A stretch of 64,000 nt of DNA, taken from positions 1 to 64,000 of the forward strand of contig JACCGJ010005860.1 in the NCBI GenBank assembly GCA_013407085.1, in the 5' to 3' direction. The DNA is from Atriophallophorus winterbourni (Eukaryota; Platyhelminthes; Trematoda; Plagiorchiida; Microphallidae). The stretch's first letter is position 1. Each line of letters starts with the position of its first letter. Below are positions 22,791-32,354 of this stretch, piece after piece. A model generated the notes under the pieces. That model ran no database searches. It was not told the origin of the DNA and saw only the letters and a program-made list of their open reading frames with translations. Both the position numbers and the translations under genes were made by a program.

Positions 22791-23757
22791 CATGACAGTG
22801 AAAGTCGCAAGAAAGCATATGCCTACATAGACAATGTCACGGTTTGTGGTAGCACTCAGGAGGAGCATGATGCTCATTTCGAGTCGTTCATGAAAGCTAC
22901 AAGGAAGTATGGAATAACACTTAATGATAGTAAGACTGTCACCGCCGCCAAGGAGATCTGTCTCTTGGGTTACAAGGTTTCCAAAGGTGTGATTAGACCT
23001 GACCAAGAACGTATGGAACCTATTCGTAAACTACCACCCCCACGTAACGCTAAAGAATTGCAACGCGTGATTGGAATGTTTGCTTACTACTCTCATTGGA
23101 TACCTACGTTTTCTGACAAAATAAATAAACTGGTCAAAAACAAAACATTCCCTCTACCTAACGACGTCCATTCAAACTTTGAAAATCTGAAAAGCGAACT
23201 TGAATGTGCCATACTTATTACGATAGACTATAATGAACCATTGGTCATCGAAACAGATGCTTCTGATGTCGCCATTGCCGCTTCTCTTAGCCAAAACCAT
23301 AAACCCACACACCTCATGAACGCATGTTTCAATATGCTCGACGCTCTTGTTCTGGGACCTCTCTGCCTTCTTGGCTAACTACGCCAGGTTCGGTCCTCCT
23401 GCAGCGATGCGATCGGTCATCTAAGTATCAACCGTTGGTGGAAGAAGTGGAGCTTGTGAGTTGTAACCCTCATTACGCTCGTATTGCTCATCAAGATGGC
23501 AGAACGGAAACTGTATCACTCCGCCGTTTAGCCCCAACAGTTCGGGAAACGACAACAGACCCTTGTGATCATCCTGACTCCGATACAAACATCGAACAAA
23601 GGACCTCGGATGTAACACAGCAAGACCACAACAATAATTCCCGATCAGTGGAGATGTTGCCGATGTCATCGCATGAAGCCCTTATCCCTACTTACCCGGA
23701 ACTACTAGAAAAGCAGCAACGGGTTCGCCCATACGATCTGAGAAATCGTGAAGCCTA
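22791..23757 (+). pseudogene. Gypsy G4 pol remnant with internal deletion
   Basis: The RT palm end is YAYIDNVTVCG (about 22815, YIDN instead of YIDD, which loses a catalytic Asp). Then come LGYKVSKGVIRPDQERMEPI (22975-23020), the connection AYYSHWIPTFSDKI, and the RNase H start ETDASDVAIAASLSQ (23250-23290). A deletion then joins the integrase C-terminal region in another frame: LPSWLTTPGSVLLQRC, LVEEVELVSCNPHYARIAHQ and VSLRRLAP (23360-23545), ending at 23755. The integrase core is missing. Confidence 0.8.
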
Positions 23758-23760
23758 AAA

Positions 23761-24378
23761 TTAATTTGGCCTTCAATCGTACGAGCTGACTCAAAACAAA
23801 GCCGGGGTGAATGTCATGATTGTTACTTGTTTGTGATGTACACCTTTTGCATACAGTTACTAAACTTTCATATTTATATTTCAGCTCATGTACTCTCGTT
23901 CTAGATAAGTAAAGCGTTACTTATTCTATACTAACGTGACTTCCTTTTGAACTCAATTCGGATCAGATTCTACAACGTTACAAGCTGCCATGCTGATGTC
24001 GCTCTCCTCGTTCACGAAACTTGTTTGAATGCATGTTCCATTCGAGGTGTAGCCACCTCTTCCCAGTTTGTTTGCGCTTAATCTTTTATAGAAGCCGTAG
24101 CAATTTAAGTCCCACCATTCCCCATCTTTTAGTATGTTACTTTTTCATGGTTGTACGGCAGTTAAGCATTCGATACATGCTGCCGGTGTAATGCTGTCTT
24201 TGATGAATATGAGCAGACAGCACGAAATCTGTCATTTTACCGATATTTTCATTGTTGCATGGTATAATAAAACTTTGAAGATGGGGAAGGTTTGAACTTA
24301 AATAAAGAATGTATAGAGGATTATGCCAAATCAAACTGAGATGAATTCCTTATACCTCGAACGTAGCATGCATTCAAT
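23761..24378. other. No recognisable gene or element
   Basis: Contains no ORF I can identify and no match to the other repeats in the window. Confidence 0.4.
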
Positions 24379-24600
24379 CAATTTTCGTGAGCATATCTGT
24401 CTAAGCCTGGACAACCTGACAGTACATTAACCTAATGTCTAGGCCTGGGCAACCTGACAGTATCTTAGCTCACATGCAGACTATGACTGTCCTGCACTTT
24501 GCCTGGATCAGGCTGTCCTTTCATACATACATTAACCTAAGTGCATTATAGTGTTGTGCTGCATTTCCTGGATCAGGTTTGTGATTCCACACATCATACA
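24379..24600 (+). mobile_element. Overlapping SINE-like repeat copies
   Basis: A partial head (24393-24425, ending GACAGTACATTAACCTAATG) is followed by a fuller copy (24437-24530, tail CATACATACATTAACCTAA) and a 3' half (24565-24597, CCTGGATCAGGTTTGTGATT). The repeated ACATTAACCTAA at both junctions suggests insertion of one copy into another. Confidence 0.7.
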
Positions 24601-24639
24601 GAGCGATATCAGCACAATAGCCTTTTTCTGCTTTAATAC

Positions 24640-24710
24640 CATGCATCATAACGAGCATCCCTAGTCACTCCACTTGACAGCACACAAGATTAAGCAAACA
24701 CTCCTAACAG
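24640..24710 (-). mobile_element. RTE-type 3'-end fragment
   Basis: The reverse complement of 24668-24707 matches 22733-22772, the end of RTE R1 (GAGTGTTTGCTTAATCTTGT then GTCAAG.GGAGTGA). Only the terminus is present. Confidence 0.55.
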
Positions 24711-25139
24711 ATGATGATGGACATATTATGATTATATAGCAGTTCAGGATTCGCTGCTGGCTATCGACATAATACCAACTTAATTTGTGTGTGATGCCAA
24801 TCTAGAACTGGTCGATAGCGTCCTTTCCATCTACAGTCTGCTTGCGTTGTGACGAGGACGAGATCTCACAGTGTGTACGCAGTGAATTTGGACTTTGCTG
24901 AACTTCGCCTTTTTAGCGCTCCATTATAATGGTCTACTTTACAATGCAGCCGTACAAGGAACGGTTCTCTGCGAAACCTGGTCTATTTGAGCGGAGACGG
25001 TAGATCTGTCTTTTTTTAAACATTCATTGACCGCGTAGGATTGCTTATATGTGACAGCAACGCGTTCTAATATAGATGTCTGAAAATTGGCTTTAGGAAA
25101 AGAGGCCACGGATAGTCAGCACTACTAATGCTAACTCGT
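24711..25139. other. No recognisable gene or element
   Basis: Nothing identified. Confidence 0.35.
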
Positions 25140-28060
25140 TTAATATGATTGGGACGTTTTTAGACTTACTTATCACCGCCAACATGTTCCAAGGTTATCA
25201 TAGCCTGAGTCCAGCTTCTGGCCTGCACGAGTGGCTCCCCGAGCCCGGCGGAACTGCTTCTCCCAACAGGTATGGTATGGTATGGTATGAAAGCACAAGC
25301 CTGATCCAGGCAAAGTGCCGCACAGTCAGAGACTGCACGTGGGCGATACTACTGTCAGGTTGCCCAAGCCTAGACAGATATGAGAAATCGAGAATAAAGA
25401 TGGCAGTGAGACTCCAGCGTGTTTCAGCATGCAGCTCACTACTAGTGGCCAATCAATTTAGCACGGTGTTAGCCCAACATGAGAAGGGGCGAGGCCGAGT
25501 GACTGGCGCCTGAAAACCAGTGCTTCGGGCAGATGGAGCTTGTTAGCCTGGGAGGGCATTTCGTCTAGGGGAAGGAAAACCCTGAATTTAAACTTCCGCT
25601 GCCTTGCAGGATACCCAATCGCGGGAAAGGCTTCGGGAGTAAACCCTAAGGAAAAATCTGGAGCAGAGTCTCGTAGACAGTTAGTTGGTGCACACCACCT
25701 CTTTCTGACGACTCCCTGCTGCCTTGCAGGTCGCAGTCGGTTGTGCAAAGGCTAGAGAAGCTGACTCGAACAAACGCCGAGTGGTGCTGGGGACGCTGCT
25801 TTGTACCCAAATTCCCAAGACACTGAAGGATTATTACAAAATATCGTTAATGCTACGGCGTTCGCGGTAGGTGACGCGCCTCATTCTCTCCCACCGGCTG
25901 GGGTGAAAAGTAAGCATGCTGGGTCCCTTAATACCCGCTCCCCGCTGTTTCTTTCATGTTGGAATGTCAAAACGTTCCTCGATCCCGGTAGCCAATGCAT
26001 CACGATGCGTGAGTATAAGCTCCTTGTCGGAGGTAAGAATCCCGGGCACTGGTTGCATTCGTATCAAGAGTTCAGGAAGAGACATCTCCTACTGGTTGTA
26101 CCACAGTGGACCCACTGACAACTCCGGGCTACATGGCTTTGCGATTGCACTTACTAACATGGTATTCTAACGACGGACGCACTGCACACCAGCTGGATCA
26201 TATTTTGGTCCGCTCGCGCTGGAACTCATCTGTTGAGGGCTGTAGGACTTATCGTGGTGCGGAGACTGGCAACTCCAGCGGTACATATCATGTCTTGCTG
26301 CATGCGAAAATCAAAATTCACCTCAGCTCTCGTCCGAGGCCCCGCCTACTAAACGAATTAATACAGCGTCTTTGAATGACAGTGTAAAGCGCCTCGCTCT
26401 ATCCAATTATCTCGCCTCTGAGTTAACTAAATTTGAGGTTTCGGACGAATCCAATGCTTCAGTCGACTCTCAATGGAATCATCTGAAATCAGCGTTACAA
26501 CAACAACGAGCCTCAATAGCAGAGCTCGGGATGACTTCCCGAAAACGTAAAGACTGGCTATCCGAGGAAAACCGGAGGTTATCCGACCAAGCTCGCGAAG
26601 CACGATTGTCGGGATCGTCAGCCTCAGACGACAAGCCACGCGTTCTGCTAGGCACGATCGTAACAAGTATTGGGAATGTTTAGCTAAGGAAATGGAGAAT
26701 GCTTCAAGTAGCGGACAATTTGGCTCACTCTTCCGACTGATCCGTGTTTCTTCGGGCCGACGAAATTCTACCGAACACCCACTTTGCGATTTGAGCGGCT
26801 CACCGCTTTGCGAACCGGACAAGAAAGTGGAACGCTGGGCTGAGCATTTCAGCATGTTGCTAAATCGGCAGGCGCTACTGACGGCACCACCAACGGCTGT
26901 AGCAAGCATATAATGTTTCCCGCGATCACCCAACGCGCGAAGAAATCATCGGAGCCACCGGCCGACTAAGAAACAACAAGTCCCCTGGCGAAGACGGCGT
27001 CCCCCTGGGGTGTACAAGGCCTGTTCTTCCGTTCTGATTGAACCACTGCATGATTTGTGTCGTAAGATATGTGAAATACTGAAGCTTCCACGCGACTGGG
27101 GCACTTCAATCTTGATCCTCATCTTGAAGAAAGGTAATGCATCATTGTGTGACAACTACCGTGGCATCAGTCTTATCGATATCGCTGCGAAGGTGAAGTG
27201 ATTCTCTTATGCCGCTTTACGGAGGAGAAGGATATACCTACACGAGTCAACCAAGGCGGTTTTCGTCGAGGTCGGGGCTGCGTCAACCAGCTGTTCACAT
27301 TGCGTCGGATTCTGGAACATCGTTGCCGTTATCAGCAGGCAACAACAGCTTGTTTCATCGACTTCGAAGCTGCCTTCGACTCCGTCGACCGAGATTCGCT
27401 GTGGAGTGTGATGCAGGCGGATGGTATGCCGGAGGAACGTGTGCGCATAATGCAAGCTTACTATTCATTCACGCAGAGCCGCGTACGCGCATATGGAATG
27501 GTGTCGTCGACGTTCCCCATTAGGATGGTGTCCGGCAACGGTGCCCTTTGTCCCCTGTGCTATTCAACTTCGCGATCGATTGGACAATAAAGCAAGCGCT
27601 TTCAGATTACGCCGGTGTGATGCTGAGTCCGAGCGTCTCGATTGCCGACTTGGAGTATGCCGACGACAGCGTAATCTTGGGGGATGATCCTGGAACGCCT
27701 CACCTCATTTGCTTCTATGCTGGAGCTACGAATCAACACGCGCGAAACGAAGTATTTTGCCACCACCGCTGGACCTCATCTGCCTCTCAAGATTGATGGC
27801 GAGAACTTGGAGATTGTGAACACTTTTCCTTACCTTGGTTCGTCCGTACTACCGTCAGGCCAAGCCAGTGATGAGATACCGACCCGTGTACAAGCTGCGC
27901 GCACGGTGTTTTCGCGACTACGTTGGGCTCTATTTAGTCGTAGAGAAATCAGCCGACGTACAAAGCTGCGCGTTTACCGAGCGGCGATTCGCCCAGTTTT
28001 CACTTATGGATGCGAGACGTGCCCGGTGTGGGTGGAGGATATGCGAACTCTAGAGGTTTT
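25140..28060 (+). pseudogene. RTE-type LINE R2 (5' leader, endonuclease tail, RT), decayed
   Basis: The GC-richer leader (25190-25870) matches in reverse complement 52990-53530 and 58430-58850. Endonuclease end: HQLDHILVRSRWNSSVEGC (26190-26245). Linker: SMTSRKRKDWLSEENRRL-like sequence near 26530-26590, then WAEHFSMLLN near 26840. RT: HDLCRKICEILKLPRDW (27055-27100), DNYRGISLIDIAAKV, VNQGGFRRGRGCVNQLFTLR (27250-27310), FIDFEAAFDSVDR (27355-27390) and LEYADDSVILGD (27650-27685), the catalytic YADD. C-terminus to FTYGCETCPVWVEDM (about 28000-28040). Frames switch many times. The gypsy LTR at 28061 cuts it. Confidence 0.8.
25269..25472 (-). mobile_element. SINE-like repeat, 204-bp copy with 7-bp target-site duplication
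   Basis: Inserted in the RTE R2 leader. CCCAACA flanks it on both sides (25262-25268 and 25473-25479), and comparison with the uninterrupted leader at 53340-53400 confirms the empty-site structure. The tail, at the left, is repeated GGTAT. This is the cleanest definition of element ends in the window. Confidence 0.8.
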
Positions 28061-28432
28061 TGTTACGTTCTTGATATGGAGCTAATAATGCACCGGATAT
28101 GCTTTCCACAATATTGCCCAACCGACTATTGAGAGAGAAGACCAAAGCTTCAGAGAAGTTCGTATGGGAGCTCACTTCCAATAATAACAAACATAGTTTA
28201 CTCATCCACATATATAGGCTGAGAATGTAAAAGGAAATGACCTTGGAAAATAGCACATTAAATCCGTGTCAAGGACTCGATGGACCAATCAGAATAAAGG
28301 GCGAATATGATCAAATTATAAACGTTATGATCAAATTATAATCATGTATTTCGCGCCAAATAATTCAAATCTATGTTGACATATTGTCAATATAGAGCCG
28401 TAATATCTTCAAAGATATTGAGTTTTTGGGGA
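28061..28432 (-). repeat. 3' LTR of gypsy G5
   Basis: 372 bp, paired with 40462-40833; I count three mismatches, so about 99% identity. Contains a duplicated TATGATCAAATTATAA and the hairpin-like TATCTTCAAAGATA near the outer end. The left end adjoins an RTE fragment. Confidence 0.9.
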
Positions 28433-28474
28433 AAATAAACGTCTTTTCCCATTACCTCCCTTTTTAAAAGTGAC

Positions 28475-31111
28475 TTAGTACCGACATAGCTTGGGATTCA
28501 CTTGAAGTGGTACGACAGTCTTTCGTCTTCGGTTAGTCCATCGTCGGGGTTGTAGTGCGCGATCGGGAGCGATACTGTCAGGTGGTATTTCAACCGGAGG
28601 AGGTGGGAACTGGAAGGTATCAAATAGAAGATCCAACGGAAGATTCACTGGTTCCGCAGGTTCTAACTCCGACTGTCCTTCTCTTGGTCTCAATTGATTG
28701 AGATGGCGTATCCAAACGTCGTTTCCAACTTGGATGTCGAACATAACGCTACCTCTCCGACATACAACCTTGCCCTCGATCCATGGGTTTCTTCGTTGTC
28801 GATAATCACGAGCATAGACGCTGGATCCCACTTTGAAGCTCCTCTGACTGAGATGCTGATGAACATGAGGTTGCGGTGGCTTCGGGACCATTGCGTTATT
28901 GACTGTACGAAGTTTTCTACCCATTAGTGCCTCTGCTGGCGTTTGACTATTCATCAGGGATTCGTGTGGGGTCGTCCGGTAGACTAACAGGAATCGTTGC
29001 AAGTTGTCGACGGTAGTCCCCTCCCCTCGGAACTTGAGCATTGCTCTTTTGAATGTGTCGACAAACCTCTCCGCTTGTCCGTTCGATTGGGGATGGTAGA
29101 TCGGAGTCCGGATATGCTCAATTGCATTCTTCTTGCAGAATTCGGCAAAATGAGCTGATGTGAATTGGGATCCATTATCTGAGACAATGGTGTCGGGAAC
29201 TCCGTGTTGGCTGAATATCGAAGTGAGTGCTCCGATTGTGGTCGAACTTGTGGCAGGAGAGAGCGGGACGATTTCTGGCCATTTTGAATAAGCGTCTACC
29301 AAGACTAAGTAGGTGGTTCCGTTGAGTGAGCCGGCGAAGTCAATGTGGATACGCGACCATGCTTTGTCAGGTCGAGGCCACCGAACTGGTGTTGCGTGAG
29401 CAGGAAGTTTTGCCGCTTGTTGACAATTGGTACAGCGCCTGACAAACTCGGTTATGTCAGCGTCCATCCCTGGCCAGTAGGCGAAACTTCGAGCGATTGC
29501 TTTCATCCGACTGATCCCCGGATGTCCAGCATGAAATTGACGTATTACCCGTTGACGCAAAGCAGCGGGAATAACGACTCGAGCACCAAACATGAGACAG
29601 TCATCCACGATTGATAAGGATTCCCGTCTTTGGAACAGTTGATTGTCATTCAGTTGTGGTGCTAACCTAGGCCATCCAGATTGAACATATCTGATAGCTT
29701 CTGAGAGAACCTCGTCGTCGTTCAGGGTCCTCTTGATATCTGCGACCGTCACGGGAAGGTTTCGGACTGCTGTGGTTAACTGATCACGTACATACCGCTC
29801 AGTAGATATAGCTGCAATCACCACGTCCCCGTCACTGCCTGTTTCGTTTGAGAGTAGACGGGATAGGGCGTCTGCTTGACCAAAATCTTCTGTTCTGCGG
29901 TATTGAATCTTGAAATCGTAACCAAGAAGAGTGAGGGCCCAACGTTGCAGACGATTGGCTGAATGAGCAGGGATCCCTTTCTTCGATCCAAATACCGAAA
30001 TGAGCGGTTTGTGGTCCGTCAGCAGGGTGAAACTTCGACCGTAGATCAACTTGTGAAACCGTTTGACTGCGAACACGAGGGCCAACGCTTCCTTTTCTAT
30101 CTGGCCGTACTTCTTCTCTGCTGGTGTCAGTGTTCGTGATGCATGCATGATAGCTTTCTCCGTTCCGTCAGGAAACTTGTGAGAGATGACCGCACCAACG
30201 CCATGGCTAGAAGCATCAGCGGCTACAACGATTGGTAATACCGGATCGTAATGCGTCAGCAGCAGCTCGGAACTCAGCATTGTTTTCACTGTGACGAAAG
30301 CATCTTCGCAATCGGGTGACCAGTTCCATGCCATGTCTTTCTGGAGAAGGCTGTTGAGCGGTGCACGAACATTGTGTAGTGATGGCAAGAAAGCGCTGTA
30401 GTAACTTACCAGTCCAAGAAATGAACGAAGCGTAGAGACATCTGTGGGTGCCGGCATTCGTTGAATAGCTTGGATATTCGCTGGATCAGGATGACGACCA
30501 GAAGCATCGAAGATGAAACCAAGGTATTTGATGGAATCCAGGTAAAACTGGCATTTCTCTGTACGAAGCCGGAGACCGCTGTCTTGTATCCTTTGTAAAA
30601 CATCTTCCGTACGAGACTGTAGCTCACCTGTGTTTCTGCCAACGATTAGAATGTCGTCCATGTAGACCGCAACGCCTGGAATACCTGCCAAAATCGTGTC
30701 GATCGCTTGTTGGAAGATCGCGGGTGCGGTCTTCACGCCAAATGGGAGTCTGTTGAATTGATACAGTCCACGATGGGTATTGATCGTTAAAAACTCACGT
30801 GATTCAGGTGCGACTTCCACTTGAAAATAAGCTTCTGCCAGATCGAGTTTCGCAAAGCAGGTTCCGCCATTAAGTATGGTGAAGAGATCATCTGGTAACG
30901 GGAGTGGGTAGTGGTTAGTCTCAAGTGCATCATTGAGACCAGTCGAGAAATCTGCGCAAAGGCGAATCGAGCCATTGGTTTTCTTTACCACGACGATGGG
31001 TGCTGCCCAAGAAGAGTACGTTACCGGAGAGATGATTCCAAGTTCATGTAGACGCTGTAGTTCCATCTCGACTTGAGGAAGTGAGGCAAGTTTCTTTGTT
31101 CTCTCTATCAC
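28475..31111 (-). CDS. Gypsy G5 pol (RT, RNase H, integrase), split from gag by a LINE
   Basis: An uninterrupted 878-codon frame. RT: ELGIISPVTYSSWAAPIVVV, FAKLDLAEAYFQVEV, then YMDD at about residue 150 with both catalytic Asp. RNase H: DASSHGVGAV, then TDHKPLI near residue 370. Integrase: HxxxH...CxxC zinc motif (HAGHPGISRMK to CTNCQQ, about residues 530-565), then core D at HIDFAG, D at VSDNGSQF, E at HPQSNGQAE (about residues 590-690). It would make the replication and integration enzymes of the element. The first codons shown are the point where the LINE interrupted the reading frame, so no intact polyprotein is made from this copy. Confidence 0.9.
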   Translation of the reverse strand: MIERTKKLASLPQVEMELQRLHELGIISPVTYSSWAAPIVVVKKTNGSIRLCADFSTGLNDALETNHYPLPLPDDLFTILNGGTCFAKLDLAEAYFQVEVAPESREFLTINTHRGLYQFNRLPFGVKTAPAIFQQAIDTILAGIPGVAVYMDDILIVGRNTGELQSRTEDVLQRIQDSGLRLRTEKCQFYLDSIKYLGFIFDASGRHPDPANIQAIQRMPAPTDVSTLRSFLGLVSYYSAFLPSLHNVRAPLNSLLQKDMAWNWSPDCEDAFVTVKTMLSSELLLTHYDPVLPIVVAADASSHGVGAVISHKFPDGTEKAIMHASRTLTPAEKKYGQIEKEALALVFAVKRFHKLIYGRSFTLLTDHKPLISVFGSKKGIPAHSANRLQRWALTLLGYDFKIQYRRTEDFGQADALSRLLSNETGSDGDVVIAAISTERYVRDQLTTAVRNLPVTVADIKRTLNDDEVLSEAIRYVQSGWPRLAPQLNDNQLFQRRESLSIVDDCLMFGARVVIPAALRQRVIRQFHAGHPGISRMKAIARSFAYWPGMDADITEFVRRCTNCQQAAKLPAHATPVRWPRPDKAWSRIHIDFAGSLNGTTYLVLVDAYSKWPEIVPLSPATSSTTIGALTSIFSQHGVPDTIVSDNGSQFTSAHFAEFCKKNAIEHIRTPIYHPQSNGQAERFVDTFKRAMLKFRGEGTTVDNLQRFLLVYRTTPHESLMNSQTPAEALMGRKLRTVNNAMVPKPPQPHVHQHLSQRSFKVGSSVYARDYRQRRNPWIEGKVVCRRGSVMFDIQVGNDVWIRHLNQLRPREGQSELEPAEPVNLPLDLLFDTFQFPPPPVEIPPDSIAPDRALQPRRWTNRRRKTVVPLQVNPKLCRY

Positions 31112-31115
31112 ATAT
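31111..31115. repeat. Target-site duplication CATAT, left
   Basis: CATAT here and at 38913-38917 flank the LINE insertion in gypsy pol. Confidence 0.6.
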
Positions 31116-31142
31116 ATTGATTCATACGTTCATTTGCTAAAT

Positions 31143-32354
31143 ATGGTGCTTTCTAAATACTTGAAAACATCTCGAAACACACAACGTGTCACTCCACGAT
31201 CGAATAAATGCTCAGTCGTACTAGACTCTAATATGTCGACTCTACTCTCTAAATTACACAATTTGGAGACTAATTTTGAAACCATGGTTGATAAAGTGAA
31301 CAGTATATCGCGCCTTTTCCAGGTACTAGAACCATTGGCAATTCTTCTTGACCCCAACTATAATCTTGACTATGATCTGCTTCAGCGCACGGGACGCTTC
31401 GTTGAATCTCTAACCTCGGAAATAGAGCAACGGAGAATTAGAGCTAAGAACATAATCCTTCTGAATATAGACGATAAATACCCGTTGGATGAACTCAAAC
31501 GGTCAATCCTCTCTCATTACGGCCTTCCGGCTGACTCAGCGACACTCATTAGGCTTCGTAAATCGTCAATTGCTAGACGCACCCCAATCCTTATCAAATT
31601 TATTAACGAAGAATATGCTTCTCACATCCTAAAAAACAAGCATGTTCTAGCTTCACTTCCTCGATTCTCGAATGTGTTGCTTAAACGTGACAACACACCC
31701 CTACAACGTAAGTTCACCCGCAAAATTCCCAAGCCCGCGACGGAAAGCACCCAATCCCCATCTTGTAGCAACCAGACTTCTAACCTCACTGACATAAGTG
31801 TCGTGACTGAAAATGTATCTATCAGCTTAGACGTCGGATCACCTGCTACACCCCAGGTAATCGTTGATCCACAAACTGTCCCTCGCCCAATTATTAAGGA
31901 TAACAAAAAAGCTAAGCTTCCAACATTTAGAGCAATAGCTCCTCTCCTCAACCAAGCGCCAATTATTAGGCCTTATACGAATGGCTCTTTTAAAAAGAGT
32001 AATTCTAGTTATTCAAGAAAAAATTTTCACCAATTACCTATACACGCTCCCACCTTTAATTATTATGGTCCTTCACCTTACGGTCGTCTTAATTCTGCAT
32101 CGTGGTCCTACCCTCACTCTATGCAGCATGGTGAAAATCCACAAAACCTTAGACTAAATAGGAACTTTAACTTTCCTTATATTTATCCCAACCCTCAAAC
32201 TTTTAAGCCACCACAAACAAACGCCCATAGAATTTCCACTTGGCCACACCCTGCTCCACAAATATATCCATCATACGCTCCCACCCAGTTTTACCCAGAC
32301 CATTTCCAACCTTCAAATTTTCCCCTTGTGTTTCCACCCATCTACACGATGTAG
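31143..32354 (+). CDS. ORF1 protein of the intact family A LINE
   Basis: 403 codons from the ATG at 31143 to the TAG at 32352. The N-terminal third has a leucine-rich heptad-like stretch (STLLSKLHNLETNFETMVD, about residues 29-47) suitable for a coiled coil, then EIEQRRIRAKNIILLNI and an RRM-like basic region (TPILIKFINEEYASHILK). The C-terminal half is Pro/Asn/Tyr-rich. No zinc knuckle is seen. LINE ORF1 proteins bind element RNA and act as chaperones; that role is inferred from position and composition. Copies 2 and 3 keep recognisable but broken versions. It overlaps ORF2 by about 115 nt. Confidence 0.85.
   Translation: MVLSKYLKTSRNTQRVTPRSNKCSVVLDSNMSTLLSKLHNLETNFETMVDKVNSISRLFQVLEPLAILLDPNYNLDYDLLQRTGRFVESLTSEIEQRRIRAKNIILLNIDDKYPLDELKRSILSHYGLPADSATLIRLRKSSIARRTPILIKFINEEYASHILKNKHVLASLPRFSNVLLKRDNTPLQRKFTRKIPKPATESTQSPSCSNQTSNLTDISVVTENVSISLDVGSPATPQVIVDPQTVPRPIIKDNKKAKLPTFRAIAPLLNQAPIIRPYTNGSFKKSNSSYSRKNFHQLPIHAPTFNYYGPSPYGRLNSASWSYPHSMQHGENPQNLRLNRNFNFPYIYPNPQTFKPPQTNAHRISTWPHPAPQIYPSYAPTQFYPDHFQPSNFPLVFPPIYTM

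Noticed and set aside
22733..24707. 40-bp inverted repeat that might mark the ends of a DNA transposon
   Set aside because: Both arms are 3' ends of RTE LINEs in opposite orientation; the interval holds gypsy and SINE remnants, not a transposase.
29345..29614. Plus-strand open frames within gypsy pol (also 28694-28927)
   Set aside because: Shadows of the real minus-strand pol frame.
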